NCBI RefSeq assembly: GCF_000423085.1
Contig: NZ_AUHH01000020.1
Coordinates: forward strand, 1 to 64,000
Length of the DNA stretch: 64,000 bases
DNA from: Granulicoccus phenolivorans DSM 17626 = NBRC 107789 = JCM 15570
GTDB taxonomy: Bacteria; Actinomycetota; Actinomycetes; Propionibacteriales; Propionibacteriaceae
Direction of reading: 5' to 3'
Positions within the stretch are counted from its first letter, which is position 1. Each line of letters opens with the position of its first letter. Positions 43,847-51,784 of this stretch are shown in pieces. A program made the translations under genes and the position numbers. The notes below the pieces were generated by a model. That model was not told where the DNA came from, searched no databases, and saw nothing but the letters and a program-made list of their open reading frames with translations.

Positions 43847-44713
43847 ATGCCGCAAGGACCTCTCGATCGCCGCGTCATTGCCGTGGTCCTGGCCAGCGTA
43901 CTGCTCGTGGTCGGGCTCGGCAGCTTTTTCATCCTGCAGTCCTACCAACGCAATACGCCCCAGGCCGCGGGCCCGGTGGGCGGGCCGGCGGCCACCGGGA
44001 CCAACCCCGGAACGGCGACGCCACAGTCGCAGACAGCGGAGCCGACGCCGCAGCCGCCGACCACCGAGTCCCAGGCGCCGGCCGGCGACTCGGGGAAGCA
44101 GGCCGCCGATCCGGCCGCCGAGGCCCGGATCGATGATCCGGCCAGCCTGGCGGTGGTGGTCAACAAGCAGCGTCCGTTGCCCCGGGATTACGCTCCCAAG
44201 GGCTTGGTCGTCGCCCGGGGGCTGCCGAACGGCAGTTCGGAGCGGGTGCGTCCGGAGGCTGCCGAGGCGCTCGAGCGGATGGCCGCCGAGGCCCAGGCCC
44301 AGGGCGTACGCCTGAGCCTGACCAGTGGATATCGCTCCTACGCCGACCAGCAGTCGATCTACGGCAACAACGTAACCTCGAAGGGACGCGACCAGGCCGA
44401 CCGGATCAGCGCCCGCCCGGGGCACAGCGAACACCAGACAGGACTGGCGATCGACCTGACCGGCGCCGATGGCAACTGCACGCTGCTGCCGTGCTTCGGC
44501 ACCACGACCGAGGGTCGCTGGCTGGCGGAGAATGCGTGGCGGTACGGCTTCCTGCTGCGTTACCCCCAGGATCTGACGCCGGTGGTCGGCTATGCGTACG
44601 AGCCGTGGCATTTCCGCTACGTCGGCCCCGAACTGACCGAGAAGATGCGGGCGATTCAGGTGCGTTCGCTCGAGGAGTACTTCCACCTGCCCGCGGCCCC
44701 CGGTTATGCCTGA
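43847..44713 (+). CDS. M15-family D-alanyl-D-alanine carboxypeptidase (VanY-like)
   Basis: A 288-residue peptidase that trims peptidoglycan stems. An N-terminal membrane anchor or signal (about 9-32) and a Pro/Thr/Gln-rich spacer (about 38-95) place the enzyme outside the cell. The catalytic domain has LTSGYRSYADQ, SEHQTGLAIDLTG with zinc-binding His and Asp, and EPWHFRYVG with the third ligand. TAAGGT ends 6 bases before the ATG and no ribosome-binding site is seen, so the transcript is probably leaderless. The 30-bp-period locus C follows. Confidence 0.92.
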   Translation: MPQGPLDRRVIAVVLASVLLVVGLGSFFILQSYQRNTPQAAGPVGGPAATGTNPGTATPQSQTAEPTPQPPTTESQAPAGDSGKQAADPAAEARIDDPASLAVVVNKQRPLPRDYAPKGLVVARGLPNGSSERVRPEAAEALERMAAEAQAQGVRLSLTSGYRSYADQQSIYGNNVTSKGRDQADRISARPGHSEHQTGLAIDLTGADGNCTLLPCFGTTTEGRWLAENAWRYGFLLRYPQDLTPVVGYAYEPWHFRYVGPELTEKMRAIQVRSLEEYFHLPAAPGYA

Positions 44714-44764
44714 GCCGCGGCGGACCGAGCAGCGACCGGACTGAGCAGCGGCTCCACCAAGCCG

Positions 44765-44884
44765 TCCCGCGACAGGAAACTCACCCGAACCCCGTCCCGC
44801 GATAGATCCGTCAGCGAACACCCCTCCCGCGACAGGAAACTCAGCCGCCGCTACTCCCGCGATGGGTACGCCGATTCAGCGACG
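44765..44884 (+). repeat. 30-bp-period array, locus C, plus-oriented units
   Basis: Four units start exactly 30 bases apart (44765, 44795, 44825, 44855). All begin TCCCGCGA; units 1 and 3 continue identically as CAGGAAACTCA, while units 2 and 4 diverge. The rest of each unit is variable. Confidence 0.85.
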
Positions 44885-44892
44885 CAGCAGTT

Positions 44893-44962
44893 TTCCCGCG
44901 GGCGGTGGAGCAAATGCGGGAAACGGTTCAGCCTGCGGGAACGCAGACTCCATCGCGGGAAG
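44893..44962 (-). repeat. Locus C, inverted part
   Basis: After TTTTCCCGCGGG the core appears in the opposite sense as TGCGGGAAACGG, TGCGGGAACG and CCATCGCGGGAAGC. The stretch from 44908 aligns with 15389-15440 at locus A (GCAANTGCGGGAANCGGTT shared), so the two loci have the same architecture. Confidence 0.7.
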
Positions 44963-44971
44963 CACCCCGAC

Positions 44972-45466
44972 TCACTCGAACAGCTTGGCCCGCCCACCCG
45001 GCATCTCGGCCAGCTTCTGCTTCGCCTCGGCGGCCACCTTGTGCTCGCACAGCACCTCGAACTTGGTCGGCACCGTCACCGTGGTCGAGGTGAAATCCCG
45101 CCGTCCGCCGGAGACCGAGTACGCCAGCCCGCCGAAGATCACGTTGAACACCACCGCGGCCGCCAGCGCGGCCAGCCCCCAGTACCACGGCAGGCCCAGC
45201 AGCAGCACCAGCATCCCGAACAGCAGCCCGGTGGTCAGCCCGCCGAGCGCGGACCGACCGATCACCCGGGGCCAGGTCTTGCGTCCGGTCACCCGCTCGA
45301 TCAGCTTCAGCTCGGTGCCGCAGATCAGCAGATTCTGCACCGGGAACTCGTTGTCGGCCAGGTAGTCGACCGCCTTCTGGGCTTCCTCGTAATGCTCATA
45401 GACCCCGATCGACTGGGGGAAGTCGAGTTCCAGGTTGGCGGAATTGAACGCCGAGGACATGGACAT
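44972..45466 (-). CDS. General-stress-protein-17M-like membrane protein
   Basis: A 164-residue protein. The N-terminal part (SIGVYEHYEEAQKAVDYLAD) is the small alpha/beta domain shared with general stress protein 17M-type proteins. Two membrane helices follow at about 76-92 and 94-112, then a short cytosolic domain. ATG 45466 has GGAGA upstream and lies one base after the stop of the CitE-like gene, so both are in one operon. The molecular role is unknown. Confidence 0.8.
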   Translation of the reverse strand: MSMSSAFNSANLELDFPQSIGVYEHYEEAQKAVDYLADNEFPVQNLLICGTELKLIERVTGRKTWPRVIGRSALGGLTTGLLFGMLVLLLGLPWYWGLAALAAAVVFNVIFGGLAYSVSGGRRDFTSTTVTVPTKFEVLCEHKVAAEAKQKLAEMPGGRAKLFE

Positions 45467-45467
45467 T

Positions 45468-46460
45468 TCAGTTCTCCGTTCCGGTGGGCTTCGCGTCGGG
45501 ATTCGGGGTATCGAGCCCGGCCGCGCGCCCCTTGGCCACGATCCGCGCCGATACCTTGATCGAGGCCTCATCGACCATCTCGTCGTCGACGGTGATCGCG
45601 CCGACCGCTCCCCCGGCCGCCGAGGTGGCCCGGGCGTACGCGTCGATGATCCGCTGCGCCTTCTCGAAGTCGGCTCGGGCCGGGGTGAAGATCTCGTTGC
45701 CCGCCTCGATCTGGCCGGGGTGCAGCACCCACTTGCCGTCATAGCCCAGGGCCGCGCTGCGCCGGGCCACGGTGCGGAATCCGTCGAGATCGCGGATCGC
45801 GGCGTACGGTCCGTCGATCGCCAGGATCCCGGCCGCCCGCGCCGCGACGATGATCGACATATGCACGTGGTGGAACGCGTCGCCGATCTCGTAGCCGGCG
45901 GGCTGGCCACCGATCGACAGCGAGCTCATCCCGAGCGAGGCCATGAAATCCCCGGGGCCGAAGACCAGCGACCGCATCCGGGGCGACGCGGTCGCGATCG
46001 CTGGCGCGTGCAGCAGCCCCTGGGCATCCTCGATCTGGGCCTCGATGCCGATCCGGCCGACCGCGAGCCCGTGGGTGCGCTCCACCTGGGTCAGCAGCAG
46101 GTCCAGCGCGCGGACGTGGTCGGGGGTGCTCACCTTGGGCAGCACCAGCGCATCGATCCGGGCTCCGGCACCACCGACCACCTCGATCACGTCGGCGTAG
46201 GTCCACTCGGTGGTCCAGTCATTCACGCGTACGGTCAACACGCGGGCGGTCCACTCGGCCTGCAGCGCCTCGACGATCCGGGCGCGGGACTCGGCCTTGA
46301 CCGCGGGCGCGACCGCATCCTCCAGGTCCAGGAAGACCGCATCGGCGGGCAGACCGCGGGCCTTGGCCAGGAAGCGATCGCTGGAACCGGGGACGGCCAG
46401 CACCGTCCGGCGGACCCCAGCCGGACCCGACCCGGCGCGCGGCAGTTCTGATGTGCTCAC
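45468..46460 (-). CDS. HpcH/HpaI aldolase family, CitE-like CoA-ester lyase
   Basis: A 330-residue TIM-barrel lyase related to citrate lyase beta chain and malyl/citramalyl-CoA lyases. VPGSSDRFLAKARGLPADAV, FLDLEDAVAP with metal-binding acidic residues, and IGIEAQIEDAQGLLHA with the key Glu are characteristic, as is GKWVLHPGQI. No citrate lyase alpha or gamma genes are nearby, so a stand-alone malyl-, citramalyl- or methylmalyl-CoA lyase is more likely than citrate lyase. The gene is divergent from the MgtE-like gene. Confidence 0.9.
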   Translation of the reverse strand: MSTSELPRAGSGPAGVRRTVLAVPGSSDRFLAKARGLPADAVFLDLEDAVAPAVKAESRARIVEALQAEWTARVLTVRVNDWTTEWTYADVIEVVGGAGARIDALVLPKVSTPDHVRALDLLLTQVERTHGLAVGRIGIEAQIEDAQGLLHAPAIATASPRMRSLVFGPGDFMASLGMSSLSIGGQPAGYEIGDAFHHVHMSIIVAARAAGILAIDGPYAAIRDLDGFRTVARRSAALGYDGKWVLHPGQIEAGNEIFTPARADFEKAQRIIDAYARATSAAGGAVGAITVDDEMVDEASIKVSARIVAKGRAAGLDTPNPDAKPTGTEN

Positions 46461-46532
46461 ATTCCCACCCTACTGGGCGTTTCGGCGGTTCCTGCGCGGT
46501 GCCGACCGTACCGTGCGCGGTACTGTTCCACG

Positions 46533-47777
46533 GTGGCATCGAACTCTGTTTTCGTCTCTCGGCTGCGCGGCCTGCGCGTGGTCGACACCGGTGGTGACAC
46601 CATCGGCAAGGTCCGCGACGTGGTCATCCAGATCCCGCCGCGGGGCCGCGCGCCGCGGATCAAAGGTCTGGTGGTGGAGTTGTTCGCCCGCAAGCGGATC
46701 TTCGTCAACATGGGCCGGGTGCTGTCGATCGACGGGGTCCAGGTGGCGATCAACGGGGTGATCAACACCCACAGTTTCAAGCGCTTCGAGACCGAGACGC
46801 TGGTCATCGACGACCTGTTCGACGCCCAGGTGACCTGGCGGCACAAGGACCCGATGGTTATCTACGACGTCGGGATGCAGGAGGTCCGCAACAAGGACTG
46901 GGAGGTCTCCGAGATCGCCCTGGTCGACCCGGCCTCGCGCCGCCGGTTCGGCCGCAAGCCCGACATCAAGATCGTCGACTGGGACGAGGTCGACGTCCTG
47001 CAGCTGCTGCCCGGTACGCAGGGCACCGACCAGCTGCTGGCCGAGTTGGAGGACATGAAGCCCGCCGACGTGGCCCAGGAACTGCACGACCTGGAACCCG
47101 ACCGACGGCTGGCCGTGGCCGGGGCACTGGGTGACCAGAAGCTCGCCGACGCGCTGGAGGAGATGCCCGAGGACGAGCAGATCGAACTCATCTCCGCACT
47201 GGAGACCGAGCGGGCCGCCGACATCCTCGAGGAGATGGACCCCGACGACGCCGCCGACCTGATCGCCGAACTCGACCCCGCCAAGGCCGAGGAACTGCTG
47301 GGCCGGATGGAACCCGACGAAGCCTCCGACGTGCGCCGGCTGATGGTCTACGAGGAGTTCACCGCCGGCGGCATGATGACCTCCGAACCGGTCGTCCTGG
47401 CTCCCGACCAGACGATCGCCGACGCGCTGGCGATGGTCCGCAACGAGGATCTCAGCCCGGCGATGGCGGGCATGGTGTTCGTCTGCCGCCCGCCGCTGGA
47501 CACCCCGACCGGCCGCTTCCTGGGCGGCGTACACCTGCAGCGGCTGTTGCGCGAACCTCCCTCGACACTGGTCTCCGCGCTGGTCGACTCCGAACTCGAG
47601 CCACTGCCGGTGGATGCCGACCTACCCACCATCAGTCGCTACTTCGCGTCCTATGATCTGGTGGTGGCGCCGGTGGTCGACCCGGAAAAGCGCCTGGTGG
47701 GGGCGGTCACCGTGGACGACGTATTGGACCATATGCTGCCCGATGACTGGCGCGGTGAACAGATGGACGGGCGGTGA
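46533..47777 (+). CDS. PRC-barrel, MgtE N-terminal and CBS domain protein
   Basis: A 414-residue soluble protein. It starts with a PRC-barrel-like strand set (RLRGLRVVDTGGDTIGKVRD), continues with the helical MgtE N-domain repeats (DMKPADVAQELHDLEPDRRL onward, about 170-275) and ends with a CBS pair (GGMMTSEPVVLAPDQTIADA). The MgtE membrane channel domain is absent, so it is a regulator or sensor, not a transporter by itself. It corresponds to Rv1232c in the Mycobacterium mrp neighbourhood. It starts at a GTG. Confidence 0.9.
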   Translation: MASNSVFVSRLRGLRVVDTGGDTIGKVRDVVIQIPPRGRAPRIKGLVVELFARKRIFVNMGRVLSIDGVQVAINGVINTHSFKRFETETLVIDDLFDAQVTWRHKDPMVIYDVGMQEVRNKDWEVSEIALVDPASRRRFGRKPDIKIVDWDEVDVLQLLPGTQGTDQLLAELEDMKPADVAQELHDLEPDRRLAVAGALGDQKLADALEEMPEDEQIELISALETERAADILEEMDPDDAADLIAELDPAKAEELLGRMEPDEASDVRRLMVYEEFTAGGMMTSEPVVLAPDQTIADALAMVRNEDLSPAMAGMVFVCRPPLDTPTGRFLGGVHLQRLLREPPSTLVSALVDSELEPLPVDADLPTISRYFASYDLVVAPVVDPEKRLVGAVTVDDVLDHMLPDDWRGEQMDGR

Positions 47778-47780
47778 GCG

Positions 47781-48485
47781 ATGGCAGCTGAGAAGAAGAC
47801 CAAGGAGACTGCCTCCACCGGCAGCCTGAACACTCCCGGCCGCACAGCCACGTTCCTGCCCCGGATGACGATGGACCAGGACGCCTTCGGCCGATTCGCC
47901 GAGGCCTTCGCCCGGTTCATGGGCACTCCCGGGTTCATCCTGTGGATGACCGTGGTGATCGTGGCCTGGTTGCTGTGGAACACCGTCGCCCCCGAAGGGC
48001 TCCGGGTCGACCCGTTCCCCTTCATCTTCCTGACCCTGATCCTGTCGCTGCAGGCCTCCTACGCCTCACCCCTGATCCTGTTGGCGACCAACCGGCAGGA
48101 GGCGCGGGACCGGATCAGTTCCGATCAGGATCGCCGGACCGCGGCGCAGAGCCGCGCCGACATGGACTATCTGGCCCGCGAGATCGCCGCGCTGCGGATG
48201 ACCGTCGGCGAGATGGCCACCCGTGAGTTCATCCGGGCCGAGTTGCGCAACGAGTTGCGCGAGGTGCTGCAGGAGTTGGACGACGAGCGGTCCGCCGACG
48301 ATGGCGACGACGCCGGCTCGGGAAAGAAGGGCAAGTCCAAGAAGTCGAAGAAGGACAAGGCCCGCTCCGAGCCCACCGCCTCGGCCAGCGAACCGACTGA
48401 ACCCGCTGAACCCACCGACGCCGCGCCACCACCGGGCCCGGACGGCCCGGATCCGGCCGCGGAGGCCCCACCCGCCGCAGAGTGA
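47781..48485 (+). CDS. DUF1003 membrane protein
   Basis: A 234-residue protein with two membrane helices (about 50-70 and 82-105; WMTVVIVAWLLWN and PFIFLTLILSLQASYASPLI), the conserved core of DUF1003. A coiled coil follows, then a Lys-rich and Pro/Glu-rich tail (KKGKSKKSKKDK). It lies three bases after the MgtE-like gene and probably shares its mRNA. Its function is not known; the pairing with MgtE-N/CBS proteins is conserved in actinobacteria. Confidence 0.88.
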   Translation: MAAEKKTKETASTGSLNTPGRTATFLPRMTMDQDAFGRFAEAFARFMGTPGFILWMTVVIVAWLLWNTVAPEGLRVDPFPFIFLTLILSLQASYASPLILLATNRQEARDRISSDQDRRTAAQSRADMDYLAREIAALRMTVGEMATREFIRAELRNELREVLQELDDERSADDGDDAGSGKKGKSKKSKKDKARSEPTASASEPTEPAEPTDAAPPPGPDGPDPAAEAPPAAE

Positions 48486-48515
48486 TCGTCGACCGGGGAG
48501 TTGGGGGCGCTCACG

Positions 48516-48521
48516 TAGGGT
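48516..48521 (+). promoter_or_regulatory. Likely -10 element of mrp, leaderless
   Basis: TAGGGT ends 7 bases before the mrp ATG at 48529 and no Shine-Dalgarno sequence is present, as in several other genes of this window. Confidence 0.4.
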
Positions 48522-48528
48522 TGCCCTC

Positions 48529-49725
48529 ATGTCCGAGGTGCAGACGAACAATCCCGACCATCCCCTGCTGGCGCCGATCCAGGCCGCGCTGGCGAAGGTC
48601 AACGATCCCGAGATCAAGCGACCGATCACCGAGTTGGGGATGCTCAAACGCGTCGACATCGACGACACTGCGCGCGTCACCGTCGAGGTGCTGCTGACCA
48701 TCGCCGGGTGCCCGATGAAGGCGCCGCTGACCTCGGCGACCGAGGAGGCCGTATCGGCGGTGCCCGGCGTACGCGAGGTGCGCGTGGAACTCGGCGTGAT
48801 GAGCGAGGAGCAGCGCACCGAACTGCGCAAGCAGCTCAACGGCGGACATGCCGACCGGGCCATTCCGTTCGCCCGCCCCGACAACACCACCCGGGTGATC
48901 TGCATCGCCTCCGGCAAGGGCGGGGTCGGCAAGTCCTCGGTGACGGTCAATCTGGCGCTGGCCCTGGCCGCGCAGGGCCGCAGCGTCGGCATCCTGGATG
49001 CCGACATCTACGGCCACTCGGTGCCGGCCATGCTGGGCGTGGCCGATGCCCGGCCGACCTCGCTGGGCGATGACGAGGGCTCGGCGATGATCCTGCCGGT
49101 GCCCACCCACGACATGAAGGTGATGAGCATCGGGATGCTCAAGCAGTCCCGCGACCAGGTCGTCGCCTGGCGTGGCCCGATCCTGGACCGGGCGCTGCAG
49201 CAGATGCTTGCCGACGTGTACTGGGGCGACCTGGACTACCTGATCCTGGATCTGCCGCCCGGCACCGGCGACGTGCAGATCTCGATCGGCCAGAAGCTGC
49301 CGAATGCCGAGGTGCTGGTGGTGACCACCCCGCAGGCCGCGGCCGCCGAGGTCGCCGAACGGGCCGGCACGATGGCCTCGATGATGAAGCAGCGGGTCAT
49401 CGGCGTGGTCGAGAACATGTCCTACCTGGAGACCGAGTGCCCGCACTGTGGGCAGGCGCACCGGGTCGAGCTGTTCGGGACCGGTGGCGGCCCCGACGTG
49501 GCGAAGGTGCTCACCGAACGGTTGGGCTACGACGTGCCGCTGCTCGGCCAGATCCCGCTGGATCCGTCCCTGCGGGCCGGCGGCGACACGGGCGACCCGG
49601 TCGTGGTCTCCGCACCGGAACACACCTCGGCCCGGACGCTGACCGAGATCGCCGGCAAACTGGGCGCCAAGGGCCGCAGCCTGGCCGGGCTGCAACTGGG
49701 CCTGAGCCCGGTCGGTCGCCGCTGA
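48529..49725 (+). CDS. mrp: Mrp/ApbC-type iron-sulphur carrier ATPase
   Basis: A 398-residue Mrp. An N-terminal DUF59/MIP18-like domain (PEIKRPITELGML, GCPMKAPL) is fused to a deviant Walker ATPase: SGKGGVGKSSV (about 124-134), DADIYGHSVP, and LDLPPGTGD. The CPHCG motif near residue 308 carries the Cys pair that binds the iron-sulphur cluster at the dimer interface. It delivers clusters to client proteins. The position next to MgtE-N/DUF1003 genes and opposite tatB matches the Rv1229c region. Confidence 0.95.
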   Translation: MSEVQTNNPDHPLLAPIQAALAKVNDPEIKRPITELGMLKRVDIDDTARVTVEVLLTIAGCPMKAPLTSATEEAVSAVPGVREVRVELGVMSEEQRTELRKQLNGGHADRAIPFARPDNTTRVICIASGKGGVGKSSVTVNLALALAAQGRSVGILDADIYGHSVPAMLGVADARPTSLGDDEGSAMILPVPTHDMKVMSIGMLKQSRDQVVAWRGPILDRALQQMLADVYWGDLDYLILDLPPGTGDVQISIGQKLPNAEVLVVTTPQAAAAEVAERAGTMASMMKQRVIGVVENMSYLETECPHCGQAHRVELFGTGGGPDVAKVLTERLGYDVPLLGQIPLDPSLRAGGDTGDPVVVSAPEHTSARTLTEIAGKLGAKGRSLAGLQLGLSPVGRR

Positions 49726-49737
49726 TCCATGCTTTCC

Positions 49738-49768
49738 GTACGCCGGGGCCGCCACGGTCCCGGCGTAC
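49738..49768. terminator. Bidirectional hairpin between mrp and tatB
   Basis: GTACGCCGGGGCC (49738-49750) and 49756-49768 are complementary over 13 bases with one wobble pair, in the short gap between two convergent genes. Confidence 0.7.
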
Positions 49769-49801
49769 GTCATTTCCGGGCGGGAGAAAAGTCCGTGTAG
49801 C

Positions 49802-50212
49802 TCAGGTCGCTTCGGAGTCGAACGGGGCCGAGGTGGGGGTCGCCGCCGGTTGGTTCGCCGTACTTGCCGGGGCCTGCTTGGCCTCCACCAATTCGCGCAC
49901 GTCGGCGACCTCGGCCCGCATCTGCTGGTCGATCATTTCCACGTCATGCTTGACGTCGTCGAGGACAGGCTGGATCTCCTTCATCAGGTACTTCTGCGCG
50001 AACTGCCGCGGATTCAGGTCGCTCATCTGCAGGTCGGCGAACTCGGGGCCCAGCTCGTTGCGCAGGGTCCCGGTCGCATTGTTCGCCACGCCCCGCAGGT
50101 AGTGGTACACCCGGGCGGCCTTCCGGGCCATGTCCGGGATCCGCTCCGGCCCGAAGAGCACGATCCCCAGAATGACCAGGAAAACGATCTCCCCGACACC
50201 GACATCAAACAT
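49802..50212 (-). CDS. tatB: Sec-independent translocase subunit TatB
   Basis: A 136-residue TatB. The N-terminal membrane helix (VGVGEIVFLVILGIVLFGPE) with the FGPE/P hinge is diagnostic, followed by an amphipathic helix and a charged coiled-coil region. It helps dock folded twin-arginine substrates, possibly including the lipoprotein encoded at 25.9 kb. Directly downstream of htrA, as in Mycobacterium (Rv1223-Rv1224). The longer cytosolic part and context favour TatB over TatA. Confidence 0.93.
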   Translation of the reverse strand: MFDVGVGEIVFLVILGIVLFGPERIPDMARKAARVYHYLRGVANNATGTLRNELGPEFADLQMSDLNPRQFAQKYLMKEIQPVLDDVKHDVEMIDQQMRAEVADVRELVEAKQAPASTANQPAATPTSAPFDSEAT

Positions 50213-50260
50213 GGGCCACAGCCTAGCGCCGCGTCCGCAGGGAACCGATTTGCATGAGTT

Positions 50261-51784
50261 TCAGCCTTCCTTGCTGCCGAGGGTTACCGGAACATCGCCC
50301 CGGTCCCGAATTTTCAGGGTCACCGTCTGACCCGGCTGGAAGGTGCGTACCCGCACGATCAGGTCACTGTGCCGGCTCACCGGCCGCCCCTCGATCGCCT
50401 CGATGATGTCCCCGTTACGGATCCCGGCCGCCGCCGCAGGGCCGCCGGCCTCGACCGTGCCCACCCGGACCCCGTCGGCACTGGTGGACACGGTCGCCCC
50501 GATCACCGGATAGACCGCCCGGCCGTTGTTGATCAGCTGGTCCGCGGTGGCCTTGGCCTGGTTGATCGGGATCGCGAAGCCGAGGCCGATACTGCCGCCC
50601 TTGGATTCCGAGGAGCCGGTGGTGGTGAGGATCGCGGAGTTGATCCCGATCACGTTGCCGCCGGCATCGGCCAGCGGCCCGCCGGAGTTGCCCGGGTTGA
50701 TCGCCGCATCGGTCTGCAGCCCGTTGATGTACGCCGTCCCGTCCTCGGTGGCGTCCCCGACCACGACCGGTCGGTCCGTGGCGGAGATGATCCCCTCGGT
50801 GACCGTGCTGCCCAGCCCCAGCGGCGCTCCGAGGGCGATCGCGGCCTGTCCGGTGACCACCTGGCCGGAGTCGCCGAGGGTGGCCGGCACGAGTTCGGCG
50901 AAGGGCGCCACCCGGATCACCGCCAGGTCGTAGCCGGGCGAGCGACCGACGATCTCGGCCGGTTCCCGGCGCCCATCGGTGAACTCCACCTGCAGGGTCA
51001 CCCGCTGCTCGGCCGCCTGCTGGATGACATGGTTGTTGGTCAGGATCCGGCCCTCGCGATCGAAGACGATGCCCGATCCGGTGCCGACCTGCCGGTCGCC
51101 GTTCAACAGCGCGATGGTGACGGTGGAGGGCAGCACCTTCTTGGCCACCTCGGTCACATTGGCCGCCGGTGGCGCCGGCGGGAGCTCACTCTGCGGCTGC
51201 TGCGAGGCGGCCGCGGTGGGGGTGGCCTGGTTGCGCAGCGCCAGTTGGGCTCCGCCGTACCCGGCCGCGCCCCCGACCAGGAGGGCGGTCAGGACGCTGG
51301 TGGCCAGCACCGCCCCGAATCCCGGGCGCCGCTGTTGCTTCGGTGGTGGGGGTGGCGCACTCCCCTGGGCCGGCGCCGGCTGTGGGGCTCCCCAGGCCTG
51401 CGGCGCGGTCCCCCAAGCCTGCGGCGCGGTTCCCCAGCCCTGCGGCGCGGACGGGTTCGACCCGTACGCGGGTGCCTGCTGGACCGGTGCCTGCTGGACA
51501 ATGTCCTGCTGGACGATGGTCGGCTGCTCGGACCACCCGGCGGCACCGGGCTGCAGATGGGTCTGCTGCCCGCCGGCGCCCGGGCTCCCGTCCGGGGCCG
51601 GACCCACCGGCACCGGATCGGTGGATTCGAGGTCCTCGGCACCGAACGACATGCGCGGCGGCTCCGTGGCGGACCCGCCCGAACCGGGCTGCGGGGCCGA
51701 ACCGGGCTGCGGGGCCGAACCGGGAGCGCCGGTGACCCACTGGGACATCCCGCCGGACCCCACCGCGAACGGATTCTGACTCAT
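50261..51784 (-). CDS. htrA: HtrA/DegP-type membrane serine protease with PDZ domain
   Basis: A 507-residue protease. The cytosolic N-terminus (about 160 residues) is disordered and repetitive (GSAPQPG and GTAPQAW repeats). One membrane helix follows at about 160-185, then a trypsin-like domain with the triad His (LTNNHVI), Asp (DLAVIRV) and Ser (NPGNSGGPL), then a C-terminal PDZ domain (AAAGIRNGDIIEAI). It handles misfolded envelope proteins. Its ATG overlaps the rseA stop, and it belongs to the sigE-rseA-htrA-tatB envelope-stress operon. Confidence 0.95.
   Translation of the reverse strand: MSQNPFAVGSGGMSQWVTGAPGSAPQPGSAPQPGSGGSATEPPRMSFGAEDLESTDPVPVGPAPDGSPGAGGQQTHLQPGAAGWSEQPTIVQQDIVQQAPVQQAPAYGSNPSAPQGWGTAPQAWGTAPQAWGAPQPAPAQGSAPPPPPKQQRRPGFGAVLATSVLTALLVGGAAGYGGAQLALRNQATPTAAASQQPQSELPPAPPAANVTEVAKKVLPSTVTIALLNGDRQVGTGSGIVFDREGRILTNNHVIQQAAEQRVTLQVEFTDGRREPAEIVGRSPGYDLAVIRVAPFAELVPATLGDSGQVVTGQAAIALGAPLGLGSTVTEGIISATDRPVVVGDATEDGTAYINGLQTDAAINPGNSGGPLADAGGNVIGINSAILTTTGSSESKGGSIGLGFAIPINQAKATADQLINNGRAVYPVIGATVSTSADGVRVGTVEAGGPAAAAGIRNGDIIEAIEGRPVSRHSDLIVRVRTFQPGQTVTLKIRDRGDVPVTLGSKEG

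Noticed and set aside
44765-44962. CRISPR array
   Set aside because: The 30-base spacing looks array-like, but only 8-19 bases per unit are conserved, the unit is too short to hold a repeat plus spacer, the orientation switches, and no cas genes are present.
45468-46460. Citrate lyase beta subunit
   Set aside because: The fold fits, but the alpha and gamma subunits and the accessory citC/citX/citG genes are missing, so only a general CoA-ester lyase is called.
46533-47777. MgtE magnesium channel
   Set aside because: The N-domain and CBS pair are present, but the five-helix membrane domain is absent, so it cannot be the channel.
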